From Polyangiaceae bacterium (GTDB lineage Bacteria; Myxococcota_A; Polyangia; Polyangiales; Polyangiaceae): 64,000 nucleotides of DNA. The notes beneath the pieces are model-generated. The model did no database searches. It was given only the letters and a program-made list of their open reading frames with translations, and was not told the origin of the DNA. The stretch covers positions 1 to 64,000 of the forward strand of contig JACKEB010000026.1 in NCBI GenBank assembly GCA_020633205.1. The letters run 5' to 3'. The position numbers and the translations under genes are program-made. This document shows, piece by piece, positions 17,347-25,805 of the stretch (position 1 is the stretch's first letter; each line of letters starts with the position of its first letter).

Positions 17347-18021
17347 ATGCCCAAGCGCAAGCTCCGTGCGCCCGAGCCTCAGCAGGCTCGGGCCATTGCC
17401 ACGCGGCAAAGCCTAGTGGACGCGACCATCGCGAGCATCGTTGAGCTCGGCTACGCCCGCACGACGACCACGGAGATCTGCAAGCGCGCCGGCGTGTCCC
17501 AGGGCGCGCTGTTCAAGCACTTCCCGGACAAGGCGGAGCTGCTCGCGGCTGCGACGGAGCACCTCTTCAAGGGGCTCGTGCAGGGCTACCGCAACACGTT
17601 CATTACCATCATCGATCACCCCGATCGCTTGGGGGCGGCGCTCGAGCTGCTCTGGGGTGTGTTCACCGATGCGCCGCTCCAGGTGGCGTTCGAGCTTTAC
17701 GTCGCCGCCCGCACCGACGCCGGGCTGCGCGCCACGCTGCAGCCGGTGTTGATGCAGCATCGCCAGAACTTGCGCGACGAAGCCGCCTTCTTTTTCCCTG
17801 AGGCAGCGGAGAGTCCCGAATTCGACTCGACCATCGACGGCATCATGGCGGCCATGCAGGGCGCGGCACTCACTGGTATGGTGCTCCCCCAACCCGAAAG
17901 TAGCCGAGGGGAGCTCTCGTTCATCGATCGTGCGGCGCGTGCGGACTTTGCCCGCGCCATCGGCTTGCTCGCGAGCCAGCGGAAGCGCGCGGCGGCATCT
18001 CCCGTGGAGAGTGTGTCATGA
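17347..18021 (+). CDS. TetR/AcrR-family transcriptional regulator
   Basis: The 224-residue product has the TetR N-terminal DNA-binding domain at about residues 18-65: RQSLVDATIASIVELGYART, then the recognition helix GVSQGALFKHFPDKAEL. The C-terminal helical domain should bind a small hydrophobic ligand. A perfect palindromic operator lies just upstream, so autorepression is likely. The stop overlaps the ATG of the sterol-desaturase-family gene as ATGA, and the two form one operon. The regulator therefore probably senses a lipid related to that enzyme's substrate or product. Confidence 0.9.
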   Translation: MPKRKLRAPEPQQARAIATRQSLVDATIASIVELGYARTTTTEICKRAGVSQGALFKHFPDKAELLAAATEHLFKGLVQGYRNTFITIIDHPDRLGAALELLWGVFTDAPLQVAFELYVAARTDAGLRATLQPVLMQHRQNLRDEAAFFFPEAAESPEFDSTIDGIMAAMQGAALTGMVLPQPESSRGELSFIDRAARADFARAIGLLASQRKRAAASPVESVS

Positions 18022-18983
18022 GTCAGATGACGTACATCTTGTTCGCGATCCCGATGTTCTTCGGGACGATGTTCCTCGAGTACTTGCTGGGCCGCAAGCA
18101 TCGCCGTCGTGGCCGTGGCTTTGCGGGGAAGGACACAGCGGCCAGTCTCGCCATGGGCGTCGGCAATGTGATCCTCTCGTTTGCTGTCAAGGCTGCGAGC
18201 TTCGGTCTCTACCTGTGGGTGTACCAGTTCCGACTCTTCGACATTCCGGAGACCGCTTGGTGGACCTTTCCGTTGCTCGTGCTGTGTGAGGACTTTTGTT
18301 ACTACTGGTTCCACCGCGTGCATCACGAGGTGCGCTTCTTCTGGGCGGCGCACGTGAACCACCACTCGAGCACGCACTACAATCTGTCGACGGCGCTGCG
18401 CCAGAGCTGGACCACACCCTTCACGGGGCCACTGTTCTGGGCGCCTCTGGCGTTGGTTGGCTTTCACCCGGCGCTGATCTTGGTCGCACAGACCATCAGC
18501 TTGCTCTACCAATACTTTCTCCACACGGAACTAGTGCCCAAGCTTGGCCCGCTGGAGTGGATCTTCAACACGCCGAGCCACCACCGGGTGCACCATGGCC
18601 GTAACCCCGAGTATCTCGATCGCAACTACGCTGGCATCTTCATCATCTGGGATCGTTTGCTGGGCACCTTCGAGCCGGAGCGCGCCGAGGTCGACTATGG
18701 CCTGACGAAGAACATCCAAACCTACAATCCGTGGACGATCGCTTTCCACGAGTGGAGCGCGATGTTCAAGGACGCCTGGACGGCGGATGGCGCTCGCAAC
18801 AAGCTCGGGTTTTTGTTGAGGCCGCCGGGGTGGTTGCCGGGTGGAAAAGGGGCTACCGCGAAAGATCTGCGACGCTTGGCGGAGGCTCAAGCGGCTGAGG
18901 CTTCGGCTGCTCAAGCTGCCGCTCTCGAGGTCGTGAAGCCTGAGGCGGCGGACGCCGCTGAAGCTCACGCGGCTCAGGCGTAG
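18018..18983 (+). CDS. Sterol desaturase / fatty acid hydroxylase family membrane enzyme
   Basis: The 321-residue product has four to five membrane helices and the eight-histidine di-iron signature of the family: HRVHHE, HVNHHSSTHYN, and HRVHHGRNPEYLDRN. Enzymes of this family use O2 to hydroxylate or desaturate sterols, fatty acids or other lipids. The core ends near residue 275. A C-terminal tail of about 45 residues is almost all Ala, Glu and Gln (AEAQAAEASAAQ) and is probably an amphipathic helix; it is an unusual addition. It is translationally coupled to the TetR gene. The substrate cannot be deduced; myxobacteria make both sterols and hydroxylated fatty acids, so either is plausible. 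Confidence 0.88.
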   Translation: MSQMTYILFAIPMFFGTMFLEYLLGRKHRRRGRGFAGKDTAASLAMGVGNVILSFAVKAASFGLYLWVYQFRLFDIPETAWWTFPLLVLCEDFCYYWFHRVHHEVRFFWAAHVNHHSSTHYNLSTALRQSWTTPFTGPLFWAPLALVGFHPALILVAQTISLLYQYFLHTELVPKLGPLEWIFNTPSHHRVHHGRNPEYLDRNYAGIFIIWDRLLGTFEPERAEVDYGLTKNIQTYNPWTIAFHEWSAMFKDAWTADGARNKLGFLLRPPGWLPGGKGATAKDLRRLAEAQAAEASAAQAAALEVVKPEAADAAEAHAAQA

Positions 18984-19109
18984 CCAGGCGCTCCAGTGGC
19001 AGCTGAGGCGGCCGAGCCGTTCGGAGCCTGCTGTCGTCTGCGCTGGTGAGCGTCGCTCACGCGCTGTTGAACCCTCCGTGGGAACAGGGTCGCGCCAGTG
19101 CGGAGAAAT

Positions 19110-19127
19110 ACTGGCCGACTGGCCAGT
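19110..19127. promoter_or_regulatory. ACTGGCC-GACT-GGCCAGT inverted repeat upstream of gntR
   Basis: A 7-bp perfect inverted repeat with 4-bp spacer; the overlapping 19117-19128 is also a 12-bp perfect palindrome (GACTGGCCAGTC). It resembles the half-sites of FadR operators and lies 65 bp before the GntR-family start codon, a likely position for an upstream binding site. Confidence 0.5.
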
Positions 19128-19151
19128 CACTCCTCTCCCCCAAAAATGAGC

Positions 19152-19179
19152 TTGCCGACGATTAAGTCGTACTTATACT
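19152..19179 (+). promoter_or_regulatory. Promoter TTGCCG-16-TATACT with embedded GT-N3-AC operator
   Basis: TTGCCG (19152-19157) and TATACT (19174-19179) form a good sigma-70-type promoter. Between them sits AAGTCGTACTT (19164-19174), which fits the GT-N3-AC core recognised by the FadR branch of GntR regulators. The start point would fall near 19186, only a few bases before the GTG at 19192, so the message may be almost leaderless and autorepressed. Confidence 0.6.
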
Positions 19180-19191
19180 CCCGGCAACACT

Positions 19192-19911
19192 GTGGGACAG
19201 GGTACGCGAAAAGCCGATGACGTCGCACTGACGCTGCTCGACCAGATTGTGTCGGGAGAGCGCGCCGTGGGCAGCGTGTTGCCAACGGAAGCCGAGCTCG
19301 CGGAGCAGTTCGGGGTCAATCGTGGAGCCGTACGGGAGGCGAACAAGCTGCTCGAAGTGCATCGGCTGGTGAAGCCGGTGCGGCGGCGCGGCACCGAGGT
19401 GCTGGACCCGATGCAGTCGCTCACGCCCGAGGTGTTGAAGGCGATGTTGGTGGACCGCAGAGGTCGCGTGAACGTCGACATGCTGGGTCACTTCCTGGAG
19501 CTGCGCGCGGTGCTCGACGTAGAGATGGGGCGCCTCGCCGCAGAGCGCCGCACGGAAAAAGACTTGGTGGCGCTGGACGCCTGCGTGGATCGCATCGCGG
19601 AGTGCGTTGGCTGTCCGGAAGACTTCGATGCAGAGCTGCACGAGCTGGGGCTGACGCTGGCGCGCGCCACGCAGAACCCGATCTTCGTGATGCTGTCGCA
19701 CTGGAACCGGCAGATCTACGGCTACCTCGGCTCGCTGCTCGGCAGCGTGCGGCAAGCGACCGAGCAACAAGTGGTGGCGTATCGCAGCCTGGTGGCAGCA
19801 GTGCGCCGACAAGACGTGGAGACGCTCACCCAGATGGTGAGCGCGTTCCACAGCTGGGCCAATCAGGAGTTGTTGTTGGCGGCGAAGAGCTGGAAGCCGC
19901 CACATAGCTGA
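19192..19911 (+). CDS. GntR-family regulator, FadR/FCD type
   Basis: The 239-residue product starts at GTG, placed just after the promoter. The winged helix spans about residues 8-68: ALTLLDQIVSGERAVGSVLP, ELAEQFGVNRGAVREANKLL, and RRRGTEV for the wing. The remaining all-helical part is consistent with an FCD ligand-binding domain, whose members usually bind organic acids or sugar acids. The FCD metal site is hard to place because His residues are few (Asp-Ala-Glu-Leu-His-Glu-Leu and HSW). The gene lies 60 bp upstream of the C45 acyltransferase-type gene and probably controls both. Confidence 0.85.
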   Translation: MGQGTRKADDVALTLLDQIVSGERAVGSVLPTEAELAEQFGVNRGAVREANKLLEVHRLVKPVRRRGTEVLDPMQSLTPEVLKAMLVDRRGRVNVDMLGHFLELRAVLDVEMGRLAAERRTEKDLVALDACVDRIAECVGCPEDFDAELHELGLTLARATQNPIFVMLSHWNRQIYGYLGSLLGSVRQATEQQVVAYRSLVAAVRRQDVETLTQMVSAFHSWANQELLLAAKSWKPPHS

Positions 19912-19970
19912 AATGCGCGCGGCTGATCCGTCAGGGCAGCGCGTCGCGCGAAAAGAACAGGGGAGACAAC

Positions 19971-21791
19971 ATGATTCATGAGCTAGGCGTTTCCACGCCG
20001 AACGGTAGTGCTTTGTCTTTGGACCGTAGTCGCCGGCCGCTGAGCGAGCCGCCGATCGGAGAGCGCACCGAGTTTGGTGCCGCGTGGCACAAGCAAGTTG
20101 CGGGGCTACACGTGTTGAAGCTGAAGGGCAGCTTCTACGAGATGGGTTTGCAGCACGGGACCCTGCTGAAGGAGCACATCCCGAGCGGGCCGGTGAGCTA
20201 CTTCAGCGAGTACCTGGAGAAGTTCTTGAAGCCCCTCGGCGCCGCGGCCCCCATGGCCAAGCGCACGTTGCAGCGCACCGTGGGGCGCTCCGTCGAGCGG
20301 CAGCTACCGGTGTTCGCCAAGGAGACGCTGCGTGGCCTGGCTGAAGGCGCCGGCCTCGATGAGCGGCGCCTGATGGATGGCTCGACCATGCCCGACGCGA
20401 TGCTGTGGGTGGTGACTCAACTCACGCGCTTTGGTCGCCCTGGCCCTGCCGTGCGGCACCGCCACGACCTGAGCCTCGGTTGCACGTCGGCGGTTGCTTG
20501 GGGCGCGGCGACTCAAGACGGCAAGCTGCTCCACGCGCGAAACTTCGACTACCACGGCGTCGGCACCTGGCCGAAGCACCAGGCAGTGGTGTTTCACGAA
20601 CCCGAGCAGGGCATGCGCTACGTGTCCATCGCTGCCGCGGGGATATTGCTTGGCGGCGTAACGGCGATGAACGAAGCCGGTCTCACGCTGACGATGCATC
20701 AGCATATGTTCACCGACCAGGTGCGCCTCGGCGGCACGCCCGTGGGTACCGTGGGTGACATCGTGATGCGTAACGCGGAGAACCTCGACGAGGCAGAAGC
20801 CATCCTGCGCGCTCATCGCCCCATTGGTTGCTGGACGTACATCGTCACCGACGGCAAGCGCCGGGAGGTGCTGTGCTTCGAGGAGAACCCAGCGCGCCAG
20901 GTAGCGATCCGCAGAGGCGCGCCGGACACTCACTTTGGCTACGCCAATGTGTTCCTCGACGCCGAGCTCGGAGCAACCGAACAGAACCTGTACCCCTCGT
21001 ACTGGCGCGCAAACTCTGGACGCCACGCGCGCGTGAACCAGCTGCTGGAGCAGCACTCCGGGCGCATCAACCAGGAGACCATGGCTGAAATCCTCGCGGA
21101 TACGGGCAATACGGAGTGTCGGCTGCGCGCCTCGATCTCGATGCTGATGACGGTCGCTTCGGTGGTCTTCAAGCCTGAAGACGGCGTCGTTTGGGTGGCC
21201 ACAGGAGACGCGCCGACGTCGGCGAATCGCTTTGAAGCGTTCAGCCTCAAGACGCAGGACCACGCGCCTTTGATCGGTGCAGTGCCTGCGACCGAGGGGC
21301 GCTCGGCGGCTGACAAAGCGTCAGGGCTGGTGCCAGCCGTCGGTGCGGCGCGCTCTGCACGCGCAGGCTTCGCAGCTTACAGCGAGGCCTTCTTGGCGTA
21401 CACCGACGCGGAGGACTTGGGGCTCGCGCGTCGGCGTATGGCTGAGGCGTGCGAGCTGCAGCCTGAGCAGCCGCTGTTTCACAACTTGCGCGGCTTGCTG
21501 GAGCTGCAAGCGGGCAACGTGGCGAGCAGCGAAGAGGCGTTCCAGCGCGTGTTGGACTTGGGTCATCCAGACCCCGAGCGACTCGCGGCCGCCCACGTCT
21601 GGCGTGCTCGCTGTCGTGACCTGAGCGGCAATCGCGCTCTGGCCGTGAAGGATTACCGTACGGCACTGGCGGGGACGCCAGACCCGGTGATGCGTCGGGC
21701 CGCTCGCCGCGGCTTGATGCAACCGTATAGCTCGCGGCGCGCGCGCAAGCTGAACATCGAGTTCAGCTACGCCGATGTCGTCGCGCCGTGA
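19971..21791 (+). CDS. C45-family autoproteolytic acyltransferase/hydrolase with C-terminal TPR region
   Basis: The 606-residue product belongs to the Ntn-hydrolase clan, C45 branch (acyl-CoA:6-aminopenicillanate acyltransferase-like). The family cleaves itself before a Cys that becomes the N-terminal nucleophile. Here the motif is SLGCTSAVAWGAATQDGKLL with Cys171, followed by HARNFDY. The core runs to about residue 420. About 150 further residues look like two or three TPR-type helical repeats (ACELQPEQPLFHNLRGLLEL, and DPERLAAAHVWRARCRDL), longer than the usual family protein. No signal peptide is seen, so it acts in the cytoplasm. The substrate is likely an N-acyl amide or peptide. It is regulated by the GntR gene in front by context. 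Confidence 0.8.
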   Translation: MIHELGVSTPNGSALSLDRSRRPLSEPPIGERTEFGAAWHKQVAGLHVLKLKGSFYEMGLQHGTLLKEHIPSGPVSYFSEYLEKFLKPLGAAAPMAKRTLQRTVGRSVERQLPVFAKETLRGLAEGAGLDERRLMDGSTMPDAMLWVVTQLTRFGRPGPAVRHRHDLSLGCTSAVAWGAATQDGKLLHARNFDYHGVGTWPKHQAVVFHEPEQGMRYVSIAAAGILLGGVTAMNEAGLTLTMHQHMFTDQVRLGGTPVGTVGDIVMRNAENLDEAEAILRAHRPIGCWTYIVTDGKRREVLCFEENPARQVAIRRGAPDTHFGYANVFLDAELGATEQNLYPSYWRANSGRHARVNQLLEQHSGRINQETMAEILADTGNTECRLRASISMLMTVASVVFKPEDGVVWVATGDAPTSANRFEAFSLKTQDHAPLIGAVPATEGRSAADKASGLVPAVGAARSARAGFAAYSEAFLAYTDAEDLGLARRRMAEACELQPEQPLFHNLRGLLELQAGNVASSEEAFQRVLDLGHPDPERLAAAHVWRARCRDLSGNRALAVKDYRTALAGTPDPVMRRAARRGLMQPYSSRRARKLNIEFSYADVVAP

Positions 21792-21817
21792 GCCAACGTC
21801 AGGCGGCTGAAAGCACC

Positions 21818-21849
21818 AAAGGCGACGTGAATCGGTCCACGTCGCCTTT
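21818..21849. terminator. Bidirectional hairpin terminator
   Basis: Arms AAAGGCGACGTG and CACGTCGCCTTT pair perfectly over 12 bp around an 8-base loop, leaving A-run and T-run ends that suit termination on both strands. It lies between convergent genes ending at 21791 (plus) and 21901 (minus). Confidence 0.82.
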
Positions 21850-21900
21850 GCGTTGTGCCTCCCCCAATAAAAGAAGCCTAGGAGAGCGCTCTCTTGCGCA

Positions 21901-22458
21901 TCAAGGGCTTGTGGGGGTGAGGTCCACCGGGTTCGTCGGTGCGCCGTCGTGGATGGCGTCGTTGCCGATCCAGTAGATGAAGCGCGGGTCCCGGATGTCG
22001 TCGAGGTAGGCCTCGAAACGTACCGTCTCGCCAGGATCCGTGTGGAAATACATGTGATCGTAGTCGAGCGCCGTATAGCCTACGAACTGTGCGTCGTAGC
22101 CCTCGCTGCTGAACACGTCGTCGTCCACTTCGAGGCCGTCGCCACGCACGCTGTCGATGTACACCCCTTCGGCGACGGTGGCCACGATGTCCCAGCGACA
22201 CTCGTAACGCGAGATCTCGGTGTCACAGGTGGTGAAGACGTGCCAGTCGCCGTTGCCCAAGTACTCGATGAAGGCACCTGCGCCGACACCGGGCGCCTGG
22301 CTCAGCGTTGCGCCTGTGTCGATCTCGGCGGCCACGACCTTTGGGCCGGGGTCGGTGTCTTTCCGTGCGGAGCGATCATCCTTGTAATAGCAGCCGGTGG
22401 CGAGGGTTGCGGCAACGGCGCCGAGCATCAAGCAACGTGTGAGGCGATCGAAAGGCAT
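21901..22458 (-). CDS. Small lipoprotein of unknown function
   Basis: The 185-residue product has a basic start and hydrophobic h-region ending in ATLATGC, a lipobox with Cys23 as the lipidated residue. The mature part is acidic (TDPGPK, DDDVFSSEGYD) and contains a Cys pair (TTCDTEISRYEC) about ten residues apart, suited to a disulfide. The start ATG at 22458 has GGAG seven bases upstream. It lies 12 bp beyond the end of the DUF6600-type gene on the same strand, so cotranscription is likely. No family is recognised. Confidence 0.65.
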   Translation of the reverse strand: MPFDRLTRCLMLGAVAATLATGCYYKDDRSARKDTDPGPKVVAAEIDTGATLSQAPGVGAGAFIEYLGNGDWHVFTTCDTEISRYECRWDIVATVAEGVYIDSVRGDGLEVDDDVFSSEGYDAQFVGYTALDYDHMYFHTDPGETVRFEAYLDDIRDPRFIYWIGNDAIHDGAPTNPVDLTPTSP

Positions 22459-22470
22459 GTATTGACTCCG

Positions 22471-24141
22471 TTAGCGACGACGACGGACAGGGGGCGCGCT
22501 GCGTCGCGGACTCGGCGACGACGAGCGACTACCACCAAAGCTTCGGCGAGGGGTCGAGCGCCGCGGCGTGTAGCTCGAGCTGCTCGACTTCTTCTTCTTC
22601 TTGTAGTCGGAGCTACTCGAGCTGCTCGACTTCGGGCGGTAGCTACGACTGCTACCACTCGACTTCGGGCGGTAGCTGCGGCTGCTACCACTCGATTTCG
22701 GGCGATAGCTTGGAGCCGGCTTACCAGTTGGCTTGTAGCTGCGGGTCGGGCGCTTGCTACGCGGGGTAGACTTGCGGGTGGACTTGCCAGATTGGTACCG
22801 TGAGGAACTGCGCGGTGCCGCCCGAGGCGTGGGGCTCCGCGGTGTGGCTCGCGGCGCGCTGGTGCGCCCAGGCGTTGTTCCGAGGCTCTTCGAGCGCGGT
22901 GAGCGGGTGGCTGGACGTGCGCTGCTGCCTGCGGCACGCACACCGCTGCCTGAGCGCCGAACACTTCCCGCGGAAGGCCGTGCACTGCTGCCCTTGGCGC
23001 TGACCTTGGGTCGAGGCGCGCTCTCGAAGTTGCGTGCGCTCAGAGCCCGCCCGCCCTTCTTGAACGCCTTGGAGCGGTTGGTTGCTGCAGATCCCGGCAG
23101 CGCCTTGGGGCGGTAGGTGGGCTTGCGGATCTTGCTGGAGGTACTGCGCTTCGACGCTTGCACGGCGCGAGGCTCCGCGGGAGTGCGCGCCTTGGGACGC
23201 TTGCCAGCGGGAACGTGAGACTCGCTGGGGGAGGGACCGCGATGTGGACGCGCCGCAGTGCGCCCCGGGCGGTGGCGATGGTGCGGGTGGTAGCGCCGGG
23301 TGTGCCGTGCGGCATAGCGCACGCGGTGGTGGTCGTGGACGATGTACGTGTGCACGTGGTGGTCGTAGACGTACGCCGTCGGACAGAACACGTAGGGATA
23401 CGGCGGATACACCCAGAGCGAGACGGCGACGCCGCCGTGCCAGCCCCAGCTTGGAGGCATCGGAGCCCAGCCGATGTAAGCGTAGTCGTCACTGGGAACG
23501 CGCCACACGACCCAGGCCGGTGCGTAGCGTCGGCCTGGGATCCAGGCCCAACCCACATCGGGCACCCAGACCCAGCGACCGTAGTGGAACACAACCCAAC
23601 CGAAGTCGTAGCCGCTCACCCAGATCCAGTCGCCGTTCTCGTCTTCACCCCAGTAGCCGTTGCTGACGTAAGGCGCGAAGTCGTCACCCACTTCCGCGCG
23701 GTTAGGGATCCAGACCTGACCGTAGACGGGGTCGTAAACCCACTGTCCGTGGGGATCGAGGTAAGGGCGGAAGTCGTTGAGCGCAGCCGGATCTGTGTCG
23801 CCGTACTCGTCGGCGGCGGGGGCTGCGCCTTGGTCGGTGTACTCCTCACCCAAATCGTCGGCGCTCATCTCGCCATCACCCCAGTCGCCGTCCGCGGCGT
23901 CCTCCGGGGCTTCTGCGGGCTCAGCGGGCGTAGCCGCTTCGGCGGGGGCGGGTGTGATCCACTCGCCGTCGTCTTGGGCGTGGGCTGGGGAACTCGTGAT
24001 GGTAACGAGCAACGCAACGCACGCGATGAAGGCACTCCGAACGAAGCCGTGCGCGCTGAGCAACGACTCGCGGTTCGAGGCGCCACGCCCATCACGCGGG
24101 TCTTGGCGGTGACTCGCTGGGGCAGGAACTCTTACCGACAT
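22471..24141 (-). CDS. DUF6600-type exported protein with Ser/Arg-rich repeat tail
   Basis: About 556 residues from the ATG at 24141, which follows GAGAA; in-frame ATGs at 24150 and 24180 are alternatives. A signal peptide ends near SSPAHA. An acidic Ala/Glu/Asp linker follows. The central 170 residues are Trp/Tyr-rich tandem motifs such as YDPVYGQVWIPN, GYDFGWVVFHYGRWVWVP, and GWAWIPGRRYAPAWVVWR, typical of the DUF6600 repeat. A His-rich stretch (HHVHTYIVHDHHR) comes next. The last 250 residues are Ser/Arg/Lys/Pro low complexity, including three copies of SYRPKSSGSSR encoded by a 36-bp repeat. It is probably a surface protein. The very basic tail could bind polyanions; function is unknown. 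Confidence 0.7.
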   Translation of the reverse strand: MSVRVPAPASHRQDPRDGRGASNRESLLSAHGFVRSAFIACVALLVTITSSPAHAQDDGEWITPAPAEAATPAEPAEAPEDAADGDWGDGEMSADDLGEEYTDQGAAPAADEYGDTDPAALNDFRPYLDPHGQWVYDPVYGQVWIPNRAEVGDDFAPYVSNGYWGEDENGDWIWVSGYDFGWVVFHYGRWVWVPDVGWAWIPGRRYAPAWVVWRVPSDDYAYIGWAPMPPSWGWHGGVAVSLWVYPPYPYVFCPTAYVYDHHVHTYIVHDHHRVRYAARHTRRYHPHHRHRPGRTAARPHRGPSPSESHVPAGKRPKARTPAEPRAVQASKRSTSSKIRKPTYRPKALPGSAATNRSKAFKKGGRALSARNFESAPRPKVSAKGSSARPSAGSVRRSGSGVRAAGSSARPATRSPRSKSLGTTPGRTSAPRATPRSPTPRAAPRSSSRYQSGKSTRKSTPRSKRPTRSYKPTGKPAPSYRPKSSGSSRSYRPKSSGSSRSYRPKSSSSSSSDYKKKKKSSSSSYTPRRSTPRRSFGGSRSSSPSPRRSAPPVRRRR

Positions 24142-24581
24142 AATTCTCATGATGGTCTCAGCCAGTGATTGGAGCAACACGCGTGCCGGTTCGACGTTGG
24201 AGGCGCCACATCGGTGCTAGCAGCCGGCGAATCGACGGCTTTTCCGTCCGTGTTCACTGGAATCGGCGCGCTGCAGTTCGGAGTTGCGTCCCCCGTCGAG
24301 GGGATTGTTCTACGGCGAGCAGCCTCGGGTCTCCCCTCGTGCGTCCGACGCAGGCGCAAATGCGCGAGTTTCAAGCCGATTCGCGATTGCGCGCGCGTCC
24401 CGTCATAGCCGATCCGCGCCTTCGTGCCGGTGCGCCATCCCGGAGCAACAACGCCTGTTCGGGGCTCGCAAGTCACGCCATGTGCGAGGGGCCGTTCGCT
24501 GCTAGCCCTCAGCGGAGTGTTAACTCGTGGCCGTGACGCTGGGGCAACAGTCCGCGTGAAGCTTGGCTATATGCTGGTCGC
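24142..24581. other. Divergent intergenic region, no gene seen
   Basis: This 440-bp gap lies between the divergent DUF6600-type gene and moeA. Small open frames exist but none has a convincing start or codon pattern. A CTATAT sequence near 24567 could be a -10 box for moeA. I found no recognisable molybdenum-cofactor riboswitch by eye. Confidence 0.4.
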
Positions 24582-25805
24582 ATGTTGAGCGTCGACGAGG
24601 CACGTGCGCGGATCTTGCGCAGCGCGGCTCCACTGCCAATCGAGCGAGTGCCATTGCAGCTGGCGCTCGGGAGGGTCCTCGCAGAGGACGTGAGATCCAC
24701 CTCGCCGCTGCCCGCCTTCAACTACAGCGCGATGGATGGCTTCGCTCTGGAAGCCGAGGCTTGTGAAGGAGCTGGTCCGTGGGAACTCCCTGTGGTGGGG
24801 GAGAGTCGCACCGGTCATCCCCCGCCCGAATGGGTCAAGGGGACCGCATGCCGCATCTTTACGGGTGCCGCGATTCCGCGCGGAGCAACCGCCGTGTTGC
24901 TCCAGGAAAACGTGTTGGATGATGCGGGTCAGCCCGTGGCGAGCGCGCGAGGACTCGCATCCATCCGCTTCGCGCATCGTCCGACGGTTGGTGAACACAT
25001 GCGTCTCGCTGGCGAGGACCTACCACAGGGTGCGGTGGGCCTGGTGCAGGGGTCCCGCGTTGGGTCACTCCAGCTCGGGCTGCTTGCCGCGCTCGATCGC
25101 GGGTCGGTGCTCGTCTCGACGCGACCTCGAGTGCTCATCTTGAACACCGGTGACGAGCTGCGTGAGCCGGGTTCCCCGGCGCTCTCGCCCACCAGCATCC
25201 CTGAGTCGAACTCCGTGGTGCTGGCTGCCCTCGCTCGTTCGGTGGGCGCGGAGGTCAGTGTGGCGCCTCTCGCGCGGGATGATCTCGAGACTACTCGCAT
25301 CGCGTTGACTGCTGCTCTGCAACACTGCGACGTGCTGGTCACCGTCGGGGGCGTTTCCGTGGGAGATCACGACCTGGTCAAGCCGGCGCTAGAGGCGGCG
25401 GGCGTTGAACTGGACTTCTGGAAGGTGCGAATGAAGCCCGGCAAGCCCCTGGTGTACGGGCGAGCCGGCGCGACCCACGTCCTCGGGCTGCCTGGCAACC
25501 CGATGAGCGCGCAAATCACCTTCATGCTGTTCGGCTTGCCACTGCTGCGCGCTCTGCAGGCCAAGCGCGACTGCTTGCCGCGCAGCTTCGAACTCAAGTT
25601 GCTGGCGCCGCTTCGCCAAAAGGCCGGCCGTCGCGGCTTCTATCCTGCGAAGTGGGAACCCGGCGGTTTGGTACCGCTCGGAAACAAAGCCTCCGGCAAC
25701 ACGCTGGGCCTCGCCAGCGCCGACGTGCTGGTGGTCATGCCAGAGGATCTCGAGGAGCTGCCTGTCGGGCACATCGTGGAGGCGCTTGACCTCGGTGGTG
25801 TCTGA
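24582..25805 (+). CDS. moeA: Molybdopterin molybdotransferase MoeA
   Basis: The 407-residue product catalyses insertion of molybdate into adenylated molybdopterin. Typical sequence blocks are visible: LSVDEARARIL at the start, LPAFNYSAMDGFAL, RIFTGAAIPRGA, the MPT-binding ILNTGDEL, VGGVSVGDHDLVKPAL, and MKPGKPLVYGR followed by GLPGNPMSA. Length and order match the family. The 3' end overlaps the start of mobA by about ten bases, so the genes are cotranscribed and probably coupled. It opens the molybdenum cofactor cluster of this window. Confidence 0.95.
   Translation: MLSVDEARARILRSAAPLPIERVPLQLALGRVLAEDVRSTSPLPAFNYSAMDGFALEAEACEGAGPWELPVVGESRTGHPPPEWVKGTACRIFTGAAIPRGATAVLLQENVLDDAGQPVASARGLASIRFAHRPTVGEHMRLAGEDLPQGAVGLVQGSRVGSLQLGLLAALDRGSVLVSTRPRVLILNTGDELREPGSPALSPTSIPESNSVVLAALARSVGAEVSVAPLARDDLETTRIALTAALQHCDVLVTVGGVSVGDHDLVKPALEAAGVELDFWKVRMKPGKPLVYGRAGATHVLGLPGNPMSAQITFMLFGLPLLRALQAKRDCLPRSFELKLLAPLRQKAGRRGFYPAKWEPGGLVPLGNKASGNTLGLASADVLVVMPEDLEELPVGHIVEALDLGGV

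Noticed and set aside
24181..24540. Possible small genes or a molybdenum-cofactor riboswitch ahead of moeA
   Set aside because: Open frames there have no starts of quality, and I could not build the riboswitch fold by eye.
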